64,000 nucleotides of DNA from DATFJT01 sp965230755. GTDB lineage: Bacteria; Bacteroidota; Bacteroidia; Chitinophagales; Saprospiraceae. The first letter of the stretch is position 1, and every line of letters starts with the position of its first letter. The stretch is from assembly GCA_965230755.1 (NCBI GenBank), contig CBDDLT010000007.1, forward strand, positions 1 to 64,000. The letters run 5' to 3'. The translations under genes and the position numbers were made by a program. The notes below the pieces were generated by a model that worked only from the letters and a program-made list of their open reading frames with translations, did no database searches and was not told the origin of the DNA. This document shows positions 7,762 to 15,632 of the stretch, piece by piece.

Positions 7762-9688
7762 TGGAAACAAAGATATTGGAAATAATGATTTTTAGATCCT
7801 TACGCCAATTATAGTCTCTGGCATACAGGAAGTTCTTCATTTTTTTTGATTCTAGCTGATCATCTTTTTGACCAATAGACCATATGGCTTCTTTGATCAT
7901 CGGCAAATCCTCATCCAAAGCTGCGATATACCCAACCCAAGTCTTTTTGCCTAAGAGTACTTTCCAAGCATTGATGTGTAGGGTTCTGATGCTTTTTATC
8001 CAACTGAACAGGAAGGTCAATACAATGATCAATACTGAGACAACTATATCCAGTATTCTTTTGGCCCTTTTATTTTCTATGGCTCGAATGGCGTATTGCA
8101 TATCTACGGTGTACAACTCCCCGGGAAGATTGCTGGAAGAACTGCCGATAATGCTATCACTTTCTTGCGGCATTAACTTAAACTCAAGTTGTTGTTTATT
8201 GAGTTTGGTCATCCATGACATGATTTTTTCTGAACTGATATCTTTCGAACAAAATATCAAGCTGTTCAGATTTTTAGCTCGAATGATAGACGGAAGATCA
8301 TCGATGATTCCCAATTGTTCTCCTTCATCATCCGCATTGGGCGTGATTCGACCAATAATTTTTGCCTTTACATTGAGCGAGTTAAAAATACTGCTAGCCC
8401 GATCGAACTCTTCCCTCAATGCTACAATAGCAATGCGCTTGACCGGTGATGAGAAGGGAATATAGTTGCCTGTTTTTATCCCTTTTAGAATACTTCTGAC
8501 CAGAATAGAAACTGCAGAGGCGATAACAATGGTCATAATGAGAATCATTCTACTGGTCCTCCACTCTTCATTGGCCAGGGCGTACCAAATCGAGAACAAA
8601 ATAGCAGCAGTGGTTATTCCTTTTCGAATTTTGACCTGATCGAAGGGATGATCGTAAGCACCTTGCAGAAACATGCTAATGAAAAAAATGCCCGAATAAA
8701 TCAATAGGTTTAAGGTAGTCGGTGCTTGAGAAAAGTATTCCGGATCGTTGTGATAATAGATGGCCCATAATTGCTGAAAGAATAGAATGAGCAGTAGCGA
8801 AAGTCCAATTTCGATGACGGGCAGGGAAATTTTTCTAAAAATATTGCGCAAGACGGTCAGTGCACCTCGTGTATAAATGGCCAATCTCAAGGCAAGAATG
8901 AATAAGAAAGAATATTGTTTGCGCAGGTGTTTTTGAGCGAAGATGATCATTGCCTGGTAGAAAACCTTGACATAATTGAGACTTCCTTTCTTAGTACTCT
9001 CACCTTTGTAATGTACTATCGTCGTCTCAGGCAAATAGTAATTCTTAAATCCTGCCTTTTGAAACTGATAAGACAGATCAATATCTTCTCCATACATGAA
9101 GTAGTCCTCGTCAAATCCACCTACCGATAATAATAAATCTGTTCTTGCCAGTGTAAATGCTCCGGATAAAACATCTACTTCGGCTGTTTGGTCCTCGTCG
9201 ATATGTCCCTGATAGTAGGCGTTGATCTTTTTAGATCTGGGAAACAAACGATACAGTCCACTGAATTTAAAGAAGCTCACGGAAGGGTGGGGGAAGCCTC
9301 TCTTCGATTCCATTAGGAAGTTACCGGTACCATCTATCATTCGAACTCCGAGCGCACCTGCTTTAGGATTTCCATCCATGAATTGTATGCACTTCTCAAT
9401 GCTGGACTCTTCCAGAAGGGTGTCCGGATTTAGAATGAGCGTATATCGTCCATTGCAATGTTTAAAACCTTGGTTGTTGGCCTTAGAAAAGCCTAAGTTG
9501 GACTTGTTCTCGATTAAGGTGATTTGAGGAAACTTCTTCTTGATCAGTTCGACAGAGCCATCTGTAGAATTATTATCTACGACGATGACCTCAAAACTAT
9601 AATTCGTTTTAGATCTGAAGATAGATTGAATGGATTGTTCAATGAAGTACTTTACATTGTAATTGACAATCACAATCGAGAGGTCCAT
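7754..9688 (-). CDS. GT2 glycosyltransferase with C-terminal membrane domain
   Basis: A 644-residue protein. The N-terminal 240 residues are a GT2 (GT-A fold) domain of the rhamnosyltransferase/WbbL type: SIVIVNYN, VDNNSTDGS, the LNPDTLLEES acceptor region and GEDIDLSYQFQKAG. This is followed by several hydrophobic segments (about 280-420) and a cytoplasmic part. The C-terminal region (ENKRAKRILDIVVSVLIIV and NAWKVLLGKKTWVGY) resembles the membrane-anchoring end of polyprenyl sugar-phosphate transferases but lacks the complete catalytic domain. The protein probably adds a sugar in surface polysaccharide or glycan synthesis; donor and acceptor cannot be told. It lies 5 bp downstream of recR and overlaps the M20 gene. 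Confidence 0.85.
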   Translation of the reverse strand: MDLSIVIVNYNVKYFIEQSIQSIFRSKTNYSFEVIVVDNNSTDGSVELIKKKFPQITLIENKSNLGFSKANNQGFKHCNGRYTLILNPDTLLEESSIEKCIQFMDGNPKAGALGVRMIDGTGNFLMESKRGFPHPSVSFFKFSGLYRLFPRSKKINAYYQGHIDEDQTAEVDVLSGAFTLARTDLLLSVGGFDEDYFMYGEDIDLSYQFQKAGFKNYYLPETTIVHYKGESTKKGSLNYVKVFYQAMIIFAQKHLRKQYSFLFILALRLAIYTRGALTVLRNIFRKISLPVIEIGLSLLLILFFQQLWAIYYHNDPEYFSQAPTTLNLLIYSGIFFISMFLQGAYDHPFDQVKIRKGITTAAILFSIWYALANEEWRTSRMILIMTIVIASAVSILVRSILKGIKTGNYIPFSSPVKRIAIVALREEFDRASSIFNSLNVKAKIIGRITPNADDEGEQLGIIDDLPSIIRAKNLNSLIFCSKDISSEKIMSWMTKLNKQQLEFKLMPQESDSIIGSSSSNLPGELYTVDMQYAIRAIENKRAKRILDIVVSVLIIVLTFLFSWIKSIRTLHINAWKVLLGKKTWVGYIAALDEDLPMIKEAIWSIGQKDDQLESKKMKNFLYARDYNWRKDLKIIISNIFVSNG

Positions 9689-9693
9689 AATGA

Positions 9694-10311
9694 CTATGAC
9701 TCTATGCTTGAGTTAAAAGGTATTCTGGCATGAATGGACCTGCCAAGCGTAAGCCCATCCGTATACAGCAACTCTCCTCCAAAGGCAATACCTCTTGATA
9801 AGATCGATATCTCGATGTCCATGTCCTTAACCTGATTGGACAGATAGAATACTGTTGTATCTCCATCTATCGTCGGTGATATGGCCATGATCAGCTCTTT
9901 TACTTCATCTTGTGCACATCTTCGAAGAAGAGATGGGATGGCAATTTGATCCGGACCCACCCCATTGATTGGGGAGATAATTCCACCTAGAACATGGTAT
10001 AAACCCTTGTATTGTCCAGTCTCTTCAATGGCCATAACATCGGGAATACTTTCTACTACACAAATCTTACTGCGATCTCTTTTTAAATCATTGCAGTGAC
10101 TACAGAGCGATTCGTCCGATAAAAAGTGACAATTGCTACAATACTGAATTTCACTTCTGAGCTTTAAGAGGCTTGAGCAGAATTCTTCTGTGTACAGGCC
10201 CTCTTTCTTTAAAAGATGAAGGACCATTCGCATGGCAGATTTCCTGCCAATTCCCGGTAAAGAGGCAAAAGCCTCGGTCGCTTTATCAAGAAGTTTTGAT
10301 GAGTTAGCCAT
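9694..10311 (-). CDS. recR: Recombination mediator protein RecR
   Basis: A 205-residue protein of normal RecR length. It has the N-terminal helix-hairpin-helix (SLPGIGRKSAMRMVLHLL), a four-Cys zinc finger (C58, C61, C70, C73), and a Toprim domain (ICVVESIPDVMAIEETGQYKG, LGGIISPINGVGPD). The C-terminus (SRGIAFGGELLYTDGLTLGRS) is the family's usual oligomerisation region. RecR works with RecO and RecF to load RecA on gapped DNA. It heads an apparent operon with the GT2 and M20 genes and is divergent from the PDH E2 gene, with 57 bp between the two starts. Confidence 0.97.
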   Translation of the reverse strand: MANSSKLLDKATEAFASLPGIGRKSAMRMVLHLLKKEGLYTEEFCSSLLKLRSEIQYCSNCHFLSDESLCSHCNDLKRDRSKICVVESIPDVMAIEETGQYKGLYHVLGGIISPINGVGPDQIAIPSLLRRCAQDEVKELIMAISPTIDGDTTVFYLSNQVKDMDIEISILSRGIAFGGELLYTDGLTLGRSIHARIPFNSSIES

Positions 10312-10345
10312 TGTTTATTCCAATTAGAATACTGTATATTTATCC

Positions 10346-10353
10346 CAAATTTA
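10346..10353 (-). promoter_or_regulatory. Putative -7 element (TAAATTTG) for recR
   Basis: The minus strand reads TAAATTTG, matching the Bacteroidota -7 consensus TAnnTTTG, about 35 bp ahead of the recR start codon. No good -33 TTTG is seen at the expected spacing. On the plus strand TATATTTA at 10335-10342 could serve the divergent E2 gene. Confidence 0.4.
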
Positions 10354-10368
10354 CAAAACTAAAATAGA

Positions 10369-11607
10369 ATGGCTGAAATAATCAGAATGCCGAGGATGAG
10401 CGATACGATGACGGAAGGAAATATCGTAGAGTGGCTTAAGAAAGTTGGTGATGATGTAGAACCCGGTGATGTTCTTGCCGAAGTGGAAACTGATAAGGCC
10501 ACAATGGAGCTGGAGAGTTATTTCGAAGGGAAGTTATTGTATATAGGCGTAGAAAGTGGTGTGGTAGAAATTGATCAGGTTCTAGCTGTTATTGGTGAAG
10601 AGGGTGAAGACTGGAAAGCGGCTTTGGAAGCAAGTCAAACTGAGGATCCAAAGGAAAGTGCTGGAGCGGTTGAAGAAAAACAAGAGGGTGCCGCGAGTGC
10701 AAGTGTTGAGACAGTTCAAGAAAATCAAAGCGTTCAGGTTCAAGCGGCAACTGATGATCGAGTTAAGTCCTCTCCCTTAGCCAGAAAAATGGCAGCTGAA
10801 AAAGGTGTGGATTTAAGCAACTTGAAGGGTTCCGGAATTGATGGGCGCATTATCAAGCGAGATGTAGAAAATATTTCTTCCAACGGTCAGAAAAGACCTG
10901 CTCCGGCTAGAATCGAGATTAGTGGGGAAGATATAGAAATACCAGTAACGCAAATGAGGAAGACCATTGCCCGTCGTTTGGGTGAAAGCAAGTTTAGCGC
11001 TCCTCATTTTTACTTAACCGTAGCCATTGAAATGGATAAGGCCATGTCTTCAAGACAGGATATTAATTCGATGATTGCGCCAGATAAGGTTTCTTATAAT
11101 GATTTGGTCATCAAGGCGGCAGCTGTGGCCTTAAGATCTCATCCCATGGTCAATTCGTCTTGGCAAGAGGATACCATCGTTCAGCACGGCAATGTCAATA
11201 TCGGAGTTGCAGTGGCGGTAGAAGATGGATTATTGGTTCCGGTTGTAAGAAATGCAGATCAGAAAAATCTAAGGACGATCAACGCTGAAGTCAGGGATTA
11301 TGCAGGTAGAGCCAGAGAAAAGAAATTGCAGTTGGATGAAATGCAGGGCAATACCTTTACCATTTCTAATTTGGGAATGTTTGGGATCGAAGAGTTTACC
11401 GCGATCATCAATCCACCAGATGCTTGCATATTAGCTGTTGGAGGAATCAATCAGGTTCCAATGGTTAAAAATGGAGAAATAGTGGTAGGTCATCAGATGA
11501 AAGTAACCTTGTCCTGTGATCACAGAGTGGTAGATGGAGCTACAGGAGCTAAGTTTTTACAGACTTTCAAAACTCTGCTAGAAAATCCGGTTAGAATTAT
11601 TGCCTAG
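10369..11607 (+). CDS. pdhC: Pyruvate dehydrogenase E2, dihydrolipoamide acetyltransferase
   Basis: A 412-residue E2 subunit. A single lipoyl domain carries the modified lysine K43 in VETDKATMELES, followed by a Gln/Glu/Ala/Val-rich flexible linker (about 80-130). The E3/E1-binding domain follows (SSPLARKMAAEKGVDLSNLKGSGIDGRI-type sequence, residues about 134-167), then the acyltransferase domain with the catalytic His385 in CDHRVVDG. The N-terminal IIRMPRMSDTMTEG is typical of pyruvate rather than 2-oxoglutarate E2. It moves the acetyl group from the E1-bound intermediate to CoA. The E1 and E3 genes are not adjacent. A small membrane-protein frame begins inside its last codons. Confidence 0.93.
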   Translation: MAEIIRMPRMSDTMTEGNIVEWLKKVGDDVEPGDVLAEVETDKATMELESYFEGKLLYIGVESGVVEIDQVLAVIGEEGEDWKAALEASQTEDPKESAGAVEEKQEGAASASVETVQENQSVQVQAATDDRVKSSPLARKMAAEKGVDLSNLKGSGIDGRIIKRDVENISSNGQKRPAPARIEISGEDIEIPVTQMRKTIARRLGESKFSAPHFYLTVAIEMDKAMSSRQDINSMIAPDKVSYNDLVIKAAAVALRSHPMVNSSWQEDTIVQHGNVNIGVAVAVEDGLLVPVVRNADQKNLRTINAEVRDYAGRAREKKLQLDEMQGNTFTISNLGMFGIEEFTAIINPPDACILAVGGINQVPMVKNGEIVVGHQMKVTLSCDHRVVDGATGAKFLQTFKTLLENPVRIIA

Positions 11608-11911
11608 GTATCACATACGGATAATTAAGAACTGGAGCTTATTTTTTCTTATTTCCGCCTTAGTATATACTGTCATATGTGTTCGTGCGTTTCATATCCG
11701 AGGTGATATAGCCACTAAAATTGAGTTATACGATAAGAATGGCAATGGTTTCTTTGACAATGAAGAAATTACCCAGGAAGTCAGGGATTTTAATGTATGG
11801 TGTGCAAGCAATACGCCATCCAAATGGACCTTTGTCTATGCAATTCCTTATTCACTCCTTATAGTTTTTGCATTGTTTTTTTTCAAATGGTTAGCAATAA
11901 AGCTGATTTAA
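11600..11911 (+). CDS. Small two-TM membrane protein with an EF-hand-like loop
   Basis: A 103-residue frame that starts at a TTG overlapping the end of the E2 gene by 8 bp; there is no in-frame ATG near the start, so the true start is uncertain. Two hydrophobic helices (LFFLISALVYTVICV, and WTFVYAIPYSLLIVFALFFF) flank a soluble segment. That segment contains DKNGNGFFDNEE, an EF-hand-type calcium loop with Asp, Asn, Asn, Asp and Glu at the usual positions 1, 3, 5, 9 and 12. A single EF-hand between two membrane segments suggests extracytoplasmic calcium binding, but no family is recognised. Overlap with the E2 gene suggests co-transcription. Confidence 0.6.
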   Translation: MPRYHIRIIKNWSLFFLISALVYTVICVRAFHIRGDIATKIELYDKNGNGFFDNEEITQEVRDFNVWCASNTPSKWTFVYAIPYSLLIVFALFFFKWLAIKLI

Positions 11912-11942
11912 ACCTAGCGCTTTAGAGAAAATAAAACGAAAA

Positions 11943-11966
11943 AAGGCGACCAATTTTGGTCGCCTT
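11943..11966. terminator. Intrinsic terminator, bidirectional, 10-bp stem
   Basis: AAGGCGACCA and TGGTCGCCTT form a perfect 10-bp stem around a 4-base loop. On the minus strand a T-rich tail (TTTTCGTTTTA) follows, making it a good terminator for the cold-shock gene at 11999. It sits between convergent genes and may also end the E2 transcript. Confidence 0.8.
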
Positions 11967-11998
11967 CTTACATTCTTTATGTATAGGATAATTAAATA

Positions 11999-12190
11999 CT
12001 ATACTACTTTTACGTTTACAGCATTTAATCCTTTTCTGCCTTCTTGTAATTCAAACTCCACGCTGTCCCCTTCTCTGATTTCATCTACCAATCCGGAAAC
12101 GTGAACGAAGTGTTCTTGTTTTGATTCATCTTCAATAATAAATCCAAAACCTTTGGAATCATTGAAAAATTTTACTTTGCCTGTATGCAT
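11999..12190 (-). CDS. Cold-shock domain protein (CspA family)
   Basis: A 63-residue single cold-shock domain. RNP1 (KGFGFI) and RNP2 (HFVHVSGL) are present, with the usual GKVKFFNDSKGFGFI opening. These proteins bind single-stranded RNA or DNA and act as RNA chaperones. The gene stands alone, with a strong terminator just downstream, a -7 element (TAGCTTTG) 28 bp upstream of the ATG and a 14-bp palindrome next to it. The AT-rich 5' leader before the ATG is short. Confidence 0.95.
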   Translation of the reverse strand: MHTGKVKFFNDSKGFGFIIEDESKQEHFVHVSGLVDEIREGDSVEFELQEGRKGLNAVNVKVV

Positions 12191-12217
12191 TATTGTTAAT
12201 TAAAAATTATAAAAACA

Positions 12218-12225
12218 CAAAGCTA
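12218..12225 (-). promoter_or_regulatory. -7 promoter element (TAGCTTTG) of the cold-shock gene
   Basis: TAGCTTTG on the minus strand matches TAnnTTTG, 28 bp from the start codon. A TTTG lies 14 bp further upstream, closer than the usual spacing of about 19 bp, within a perfect 14-bp palindrome at 12232-12245. Confidence 0.5.
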
Positions 12226-12231
12226 AACTAT

Positions 12232-12245
12232 TATTTGATCAAATA
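12232..12245. promoter_or_regulatory. 14-bp palindrome upstream of the cold-shock gene
   Basis: TATTTGATCAAATA is perfectly self-complementary and lies directly upstream of the -7 element, where an operator or an overlapping -33 element would sit. A dimeric regulator could bind here. The call rests on symmetry and position only. Confidence 0.35.
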
Positions 12246-12290
12246 CCTTAAATATTTATTTTATTTTAAGTAGAAATGAAACACTAAAAG

Positions 12291-13298
12291 TCAAAGGCTT
12301 AGGATCTTAACCAAACTCTGAATGAAGATTTCTTCCCGAGGCAATTGATCTTGCCCCAGACCTTTTAACTTGAGATCTGTTTCTGCCAGAATTTGAATGC
12401 CCTTCCTGATTTGATTGGGACTGTAGTTTCTAGCAACTTCTTGGTATTCTTTTAAAAAAAAGTTAGAGTGAAGACCCATGGCTTCCATTAGTCTCTTATG
12501 CCCTTTTCGATGGTAGGCATGATAGATCATTACTTTCTGGAAATAACCGAAGATGGCGGCGACAAGCCAGATCGGATCATTGTTTTTGATATTGTCCATT
12601 AAGTTTTGAGCAATTTGAAATACTTTTTTTCCATTGCGAACCCCCAGGTATTTATTGAGTTCGAATACATTGTATTCTTTGGATATCCCGACATATCGGT
12701 ACACATCATCAATGGTGATCGTATCTCCCTCATTTTTATTCGAATATAGCTTGTCCAATTCCTTGCTGAGTCTGCTCAGATCATTTCCCACGTGTTCTGC
12801 AATCAATTGAACGGCATCGGGATTTGTTTGAAATCCCTTGGAAACAGAGTAGTTGCTTATCCATGCAGGAATTTGATTCTCGTAGAGTTTTTTTGATTCG
12901 AATTCTACCGCTTTCTTTTTGGCCAATTGATAGAACTTTTTGCGCTTATCAATTTTTTTAGTCATGACCAGAGCCAGAACAGTTGTTTCCTCCGGATCTG
13001 ACAGATAGTGCTCGATGGATTCATCAAAGTTGAGCTGATCGGCATCCTTGATAATGATCAATCTTCGCTCGGCCATCATAGGATACTGTCGACATAAATC
13101 CACCAGTTGCTGCGCCTGCACATCCGATCCGAAATAAACGAACTGGTTGAATTCTCTTTCTATCTCTGACAATGCATGCTGCATTAGATTTTTGACGAGA
13201 ATATCCAGATAATAGTTCTCTTCACCATGAAAAAGATAGATAGGCTTAAAATCTCCTTTTTCAAATGATTTTATGATATTTATGCATTCTGTATTCAA
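12291..13298 (-). CDS. holA: DNA polymerase III subunit delta
   Basis: A 335-residue HolA homologue. It opens with the typical KPIYLFHGEENYYLD segment (degenerate P-loop of the clamp-loader delta subunit), continues with AERRLIIIKDADQL and the domain II region SRLSKELDKLY, and ends with the collar-domain helices (LAETDLKLKGLGQ). Delta opens the beta sliding clamp in the clamp-loader complex. The length is normal. It is divergent from surE, with 57 bp between the two starts. Confidence 0.92.
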   Translation of the reverse strand: MNTECINIIKSFEKGDFKPIYLFHGEENYYLDILVKNLMQHALSEIEREFNQFVYFGSDVQAQQLVDLCRQYPMMAERRLIIIKDADQLNFDESIEHYLSDPEETTVLALVMTKKIDKRKKFYQLAKKKAVEFESKKLYENQIPAWISNYSVSKGFQTNPDAVQLIAEHVGNDLSRLSKELDKLYSNKNEGDTITIDDVYRYVGISKEYNVFELNKYLGVRNGKKVFQIAQNLMDNIKNNDPIWLVAAIFGYFQKVMIYHAYHRKGHKRLMEAMGLHSNFFLKEYQEVARNYSPNQIRKGIQILAETDLKLKGLGQDQLPREEIFIQSLVKILSL

Positions 13299-13336
13299 GA
13301 ATTAGAGGCTTTTTACTCTTTAATTTTATAAACGAA

Positions 13337-13352
13337 CAAATCTACAAATTTA
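13337..13352 (-). promoter_or_regulatory. Two adjacent TAnnTTTG elements ahead of holA
   Basis: The minus strand carries TAAATTTG (13345-13352) and immediately after it TAGATTTG (13337-13344), both matching the Bacteroidota -7 consensus, about 40-50 bp ahead of the holA ATG. Only one may be used. Confidence 0.35.
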
Positions 13353-13355
13353 GAT

Positions 13356-14135
13356 ATGCAAAATAAAAGACCCTTGATTTTGGTCACCAATGATGATGGT
13401 ATGTTTGCTCCTGGGATCAGACATTTGATAGCCTGTGCGAGCGAGTTGGGAGAAGTGGTGGTTGTGGCACCGGATTCTCCACAATCGGGAATGGGGCATG
13501 CCATTACCCTGGATCAGCCATTGAGGTTGAATAGAGTAGAAATAATGCCTGGAGTTGTTGCCTATGAGTGCAACGGAACCCCAGTGGATTGTGTGAAATT
13601 GGCGAAGCATGTGGTATTAAAAGACCGAGAGCCGGATCTTTGCGTTTCGGGAATAAACCATGGGTCGAATGCATCTATTAATATTATTTATTCCGGAACA
13701 CTTTCGGCAGCCATGGAGGCCTCGTTAGAAGGGATAAAATCTATTGGTTTTTCACTACTCAATTTCTCATTCGAATCTGACTTTAGCTTTTGCCTTCCTC
13801 ATGTTTCGAAAATCATCGAGTACGCATTAAATAATGATTTTGGATCCAGCAAACTGCTCAATGTAAATATTCCCTATGTACCAGAAGAAGGTCTTGCGGG
13901 AATAAGAGTTTGTCGCCAATCAAAGGCCAGATGGGTAGAAGAATTTGCCGAGGGGATTGATCCACGGGGTCGAAAATACTATTGGTTACAGGGTGAATTC
14001 AAACTGGAAGATCAAGGATTCGACCACGATTTACATGCGCTTAGAAATAATTATATATCTGTTGTTCCCTCTATGCACGATTTGACGGACTACGAAGCGT
14101 TAAATAGTCTGACATCGATAGAAAATATTAAATGA
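13356..14135 (+). CDS. surE: 5'/3'-nucleotidase SurE
   Basis: A 259-residue SurE homologue. The metal-binding Asp pair D13-D14 lies in LVTNDDGMFAPGI, S44 in APDSPQSGMGHAIT, and the SGINHGSN signature provides the remaining metal ligand. SurE dephosphorylates nucleoside 5'- and 3'-monophosphates in the cytoplasm. It is followed after 1 bp by a small membrane protein and then lpxB; the tight packing indicates one transcript. Confidence 0.96.
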   Translation: MQNKRPLILVTNDDGMFAPGIRHLIACASELGEVVVVAPDSPQSGMGHAITLDQPLRLNRVEIMPGVVAYECNGTPVDCVKLAKHVVLKDREPDLCVSGINHGSNASINIIYSGTLSAAMEASLEGIKSIGFSLLNFSFESDFSFCLPHVSKIIEYALNNDFGSSKLLNVNIPYVPEEGLAGIRVCRQSKARWVEEFAEGIDPRGRKYYWLQGEFKLEDQGFDHDLHALRNNYISVVPSMHDLTDYEALNSLTSIENIK

Positions 14136-14136
14136 T

Positions 14137-14433
14137 ATGAAGAATAATATTTATACCGGTCTTTTTATGGGACTGATATTTCCCTTTGCATTCTATTTTA
14201 TCATTCAGGGTTTTTTCCGTTTACTGGATGTAATGGATATCACCAATGGCCCATTGAGTTATGGAGAATCAATTCGAGATAGGACCATTTTTCTATTTTG
14301 CATATGTGCCAATATTATTGTTCTCCAGATATTCCAGCGTCGGGCTATGAAAGAAGTAACCCGAGGTATTGCAGTTCTGACTGTTGTTTTGGCCATTGCC
14401 TGGCTGATCAATTACGGTAGTGAGATTTTCTAA
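14137..14433 (+). CDS. Small three-TM membrane protein between surE and lpxB
   Basis: A 98-residue integral membrane protein with three hydrophobic segments: GLFMGLIFPFAFYFIIQGFF, TIFLFCICANIIVLQIF, and GIAVLTVVLAIAWLINYG. No catalytic motif is visible and no named family is recognised. It starts 1 bp after surE and ends 6 bp before lpxB, so it is certainly part of that operon. Position suggests a link to envelope or lipid A synthesis, which is inference. Confidence 0.75.
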   Translation: MKNNIYTGLFMGLIFPFAFYFIIQGFFRLLDVMDITNGPLSYGESIRDRTIFLFCICANIIVLQIFQRRAMKEVTRGIAVLTVVLAIAWLINYGSEIF

Positions 14434-14439
14434 TCTGGC

Positions 14440-15525
14440 ATGAAGTATTTTATCATAGCGGGAGAGGCATCTGGAGACTTGCACGGTGCTGAATTAGTAA
14501 GAGAAATCTTCAAACAAGATAAAAAAGCCGAGATAAAGTGTTGGGGAGGAGATCGAATGGCTGAAGCTGGGGCACAAGGGCTAAAGCATATCAAAGATCT
14601 GGCTTTTATGGGTTTTGTCGAAGTGGTGCGTCATTTGCCGACAATACTTAAGAACTTCAAGATATGTAAGAACCAAATACTTGAATTTGCACCGGATGTT
14701 GTTGTTTTCGTAGACTATCCGGGATTCAATCTTAGAATGGCTGAATGGACCAAAGAGAATGGAATTCGGAACGCATACTATATTGCACCTCAGGTTTGGG
14801 CTTGGAAAGAGAACAGAGTAAAAAAGATACGGGCATTTATAGATCAACTGTTTGTTATTCTACCCTTCGAAAAAGAGTATTTCAAGGGACATGAGATCGA
14901 CGCGCACTACGTAGGACATCCCTTATTGGAACAACTCGAACGGGGGAAATACCGACTACAAAAGATCGAGGAAAGGGAAGATAAAATTATTGCCTTGTTA
15001 CCAGGCAGCAGAAGGCAAGAGATCAAGAGAATGTTGCCAATAATGCTGAAGGCGATCCGATCATTTCCAGACTGGCGAGTCATCATTGCAGGTGCTCCAA
15101 ATATTGGAAAGGAAGAATATAGAAAGATCAGTGGTAACGCCTCCATAGAGATATGGTCGAATAAAACCTATGAGTTACTCGACATTGCCTCTTTTGCCTT
15201 GGTTACTTCAGGCACTGCCACCTTGGAAACAGCATTATTCGGTGTGCCACAAATAGTCATGTATAAAGGGAATTCTATTTCCTATCTCATTGCTCGGAGA
15301 TTGGTGAAAGTCAAATACATTTCTTTGGTCAACCTCATTTTGGATCAGCCGGTTTTGAAGGAACTGATTCAGGGCGATGTCAATGAGAAAAAACTAGTTG
15401 AGACCATGCATCAAGTGATGAAGAAGGAATCATTGCTTGAGTTGGAAGAAAACTATCGCAAATTGTACGCTTTATTGGATCAGGGCGGAGCTAGTAAAAT
15501 GGTAGTAGAAAAGCTATTAAAATAA
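14440..15525 (+). CDS. lpxB: Lipid-A-disaccharide synthase
   Basis: A 361-residue LpxB (GT19). Signature segments include IAGEASGDLHGAELV at the N-terminus, DYPGFNLRMAEW, YYIAPQVWAWKENRVKKI, YVGHPLLE, LLPGSRRQEIKRMLP and SGTATLETALFGVPQIVMYK. It joins UDP-2,3-diacylglucosamine and lipid X to give the lipid A disaccharide at the inner-membrane surface. This confirms a Gram-negative outer membrane. It is the last gene of the surE operon. Confidence 0.96.
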   Translation: MKYFIIAGEASGDLHGAELVREIFKQDKKAEIKCWGGDRMAEAGAQGLKHIKDLAFMGFVEVVRHLPTILKNFKICKNQILEFAPDVVVFVDYPGFNLRMAEWTKENGIRNAYYIAPQVWAWKENRVKKIRAFIDQLFVILPFEKEYFKGHEIDAHYVGHPLLEQLERGKYRLQKIEEREDKIIALLPGSRRQEIKRMLPIMLKAIRSFPDWRVIIAGAPNIGKEEYRKISGNASIEIWSNKTYELLDIASFALVTSGTATLETALFGVPQIVMYKGNSISYLIARRLVKVKYISLVNLILDQPVLKELIQGDVNEKKLVETMHQVMKKESLLELEENYRKLYALLDQGGASKMVVEKLLK

Positions 15526-15632
15526 GTTAGCTCCCACATTAATTAGAAAAAAAACTATCACATCTGTTACGAAAAGCTTTTGTTGTAGGTATTCTATGTA
15601 GAGGAATGATTATTTACCTAATTTTTTGACCT

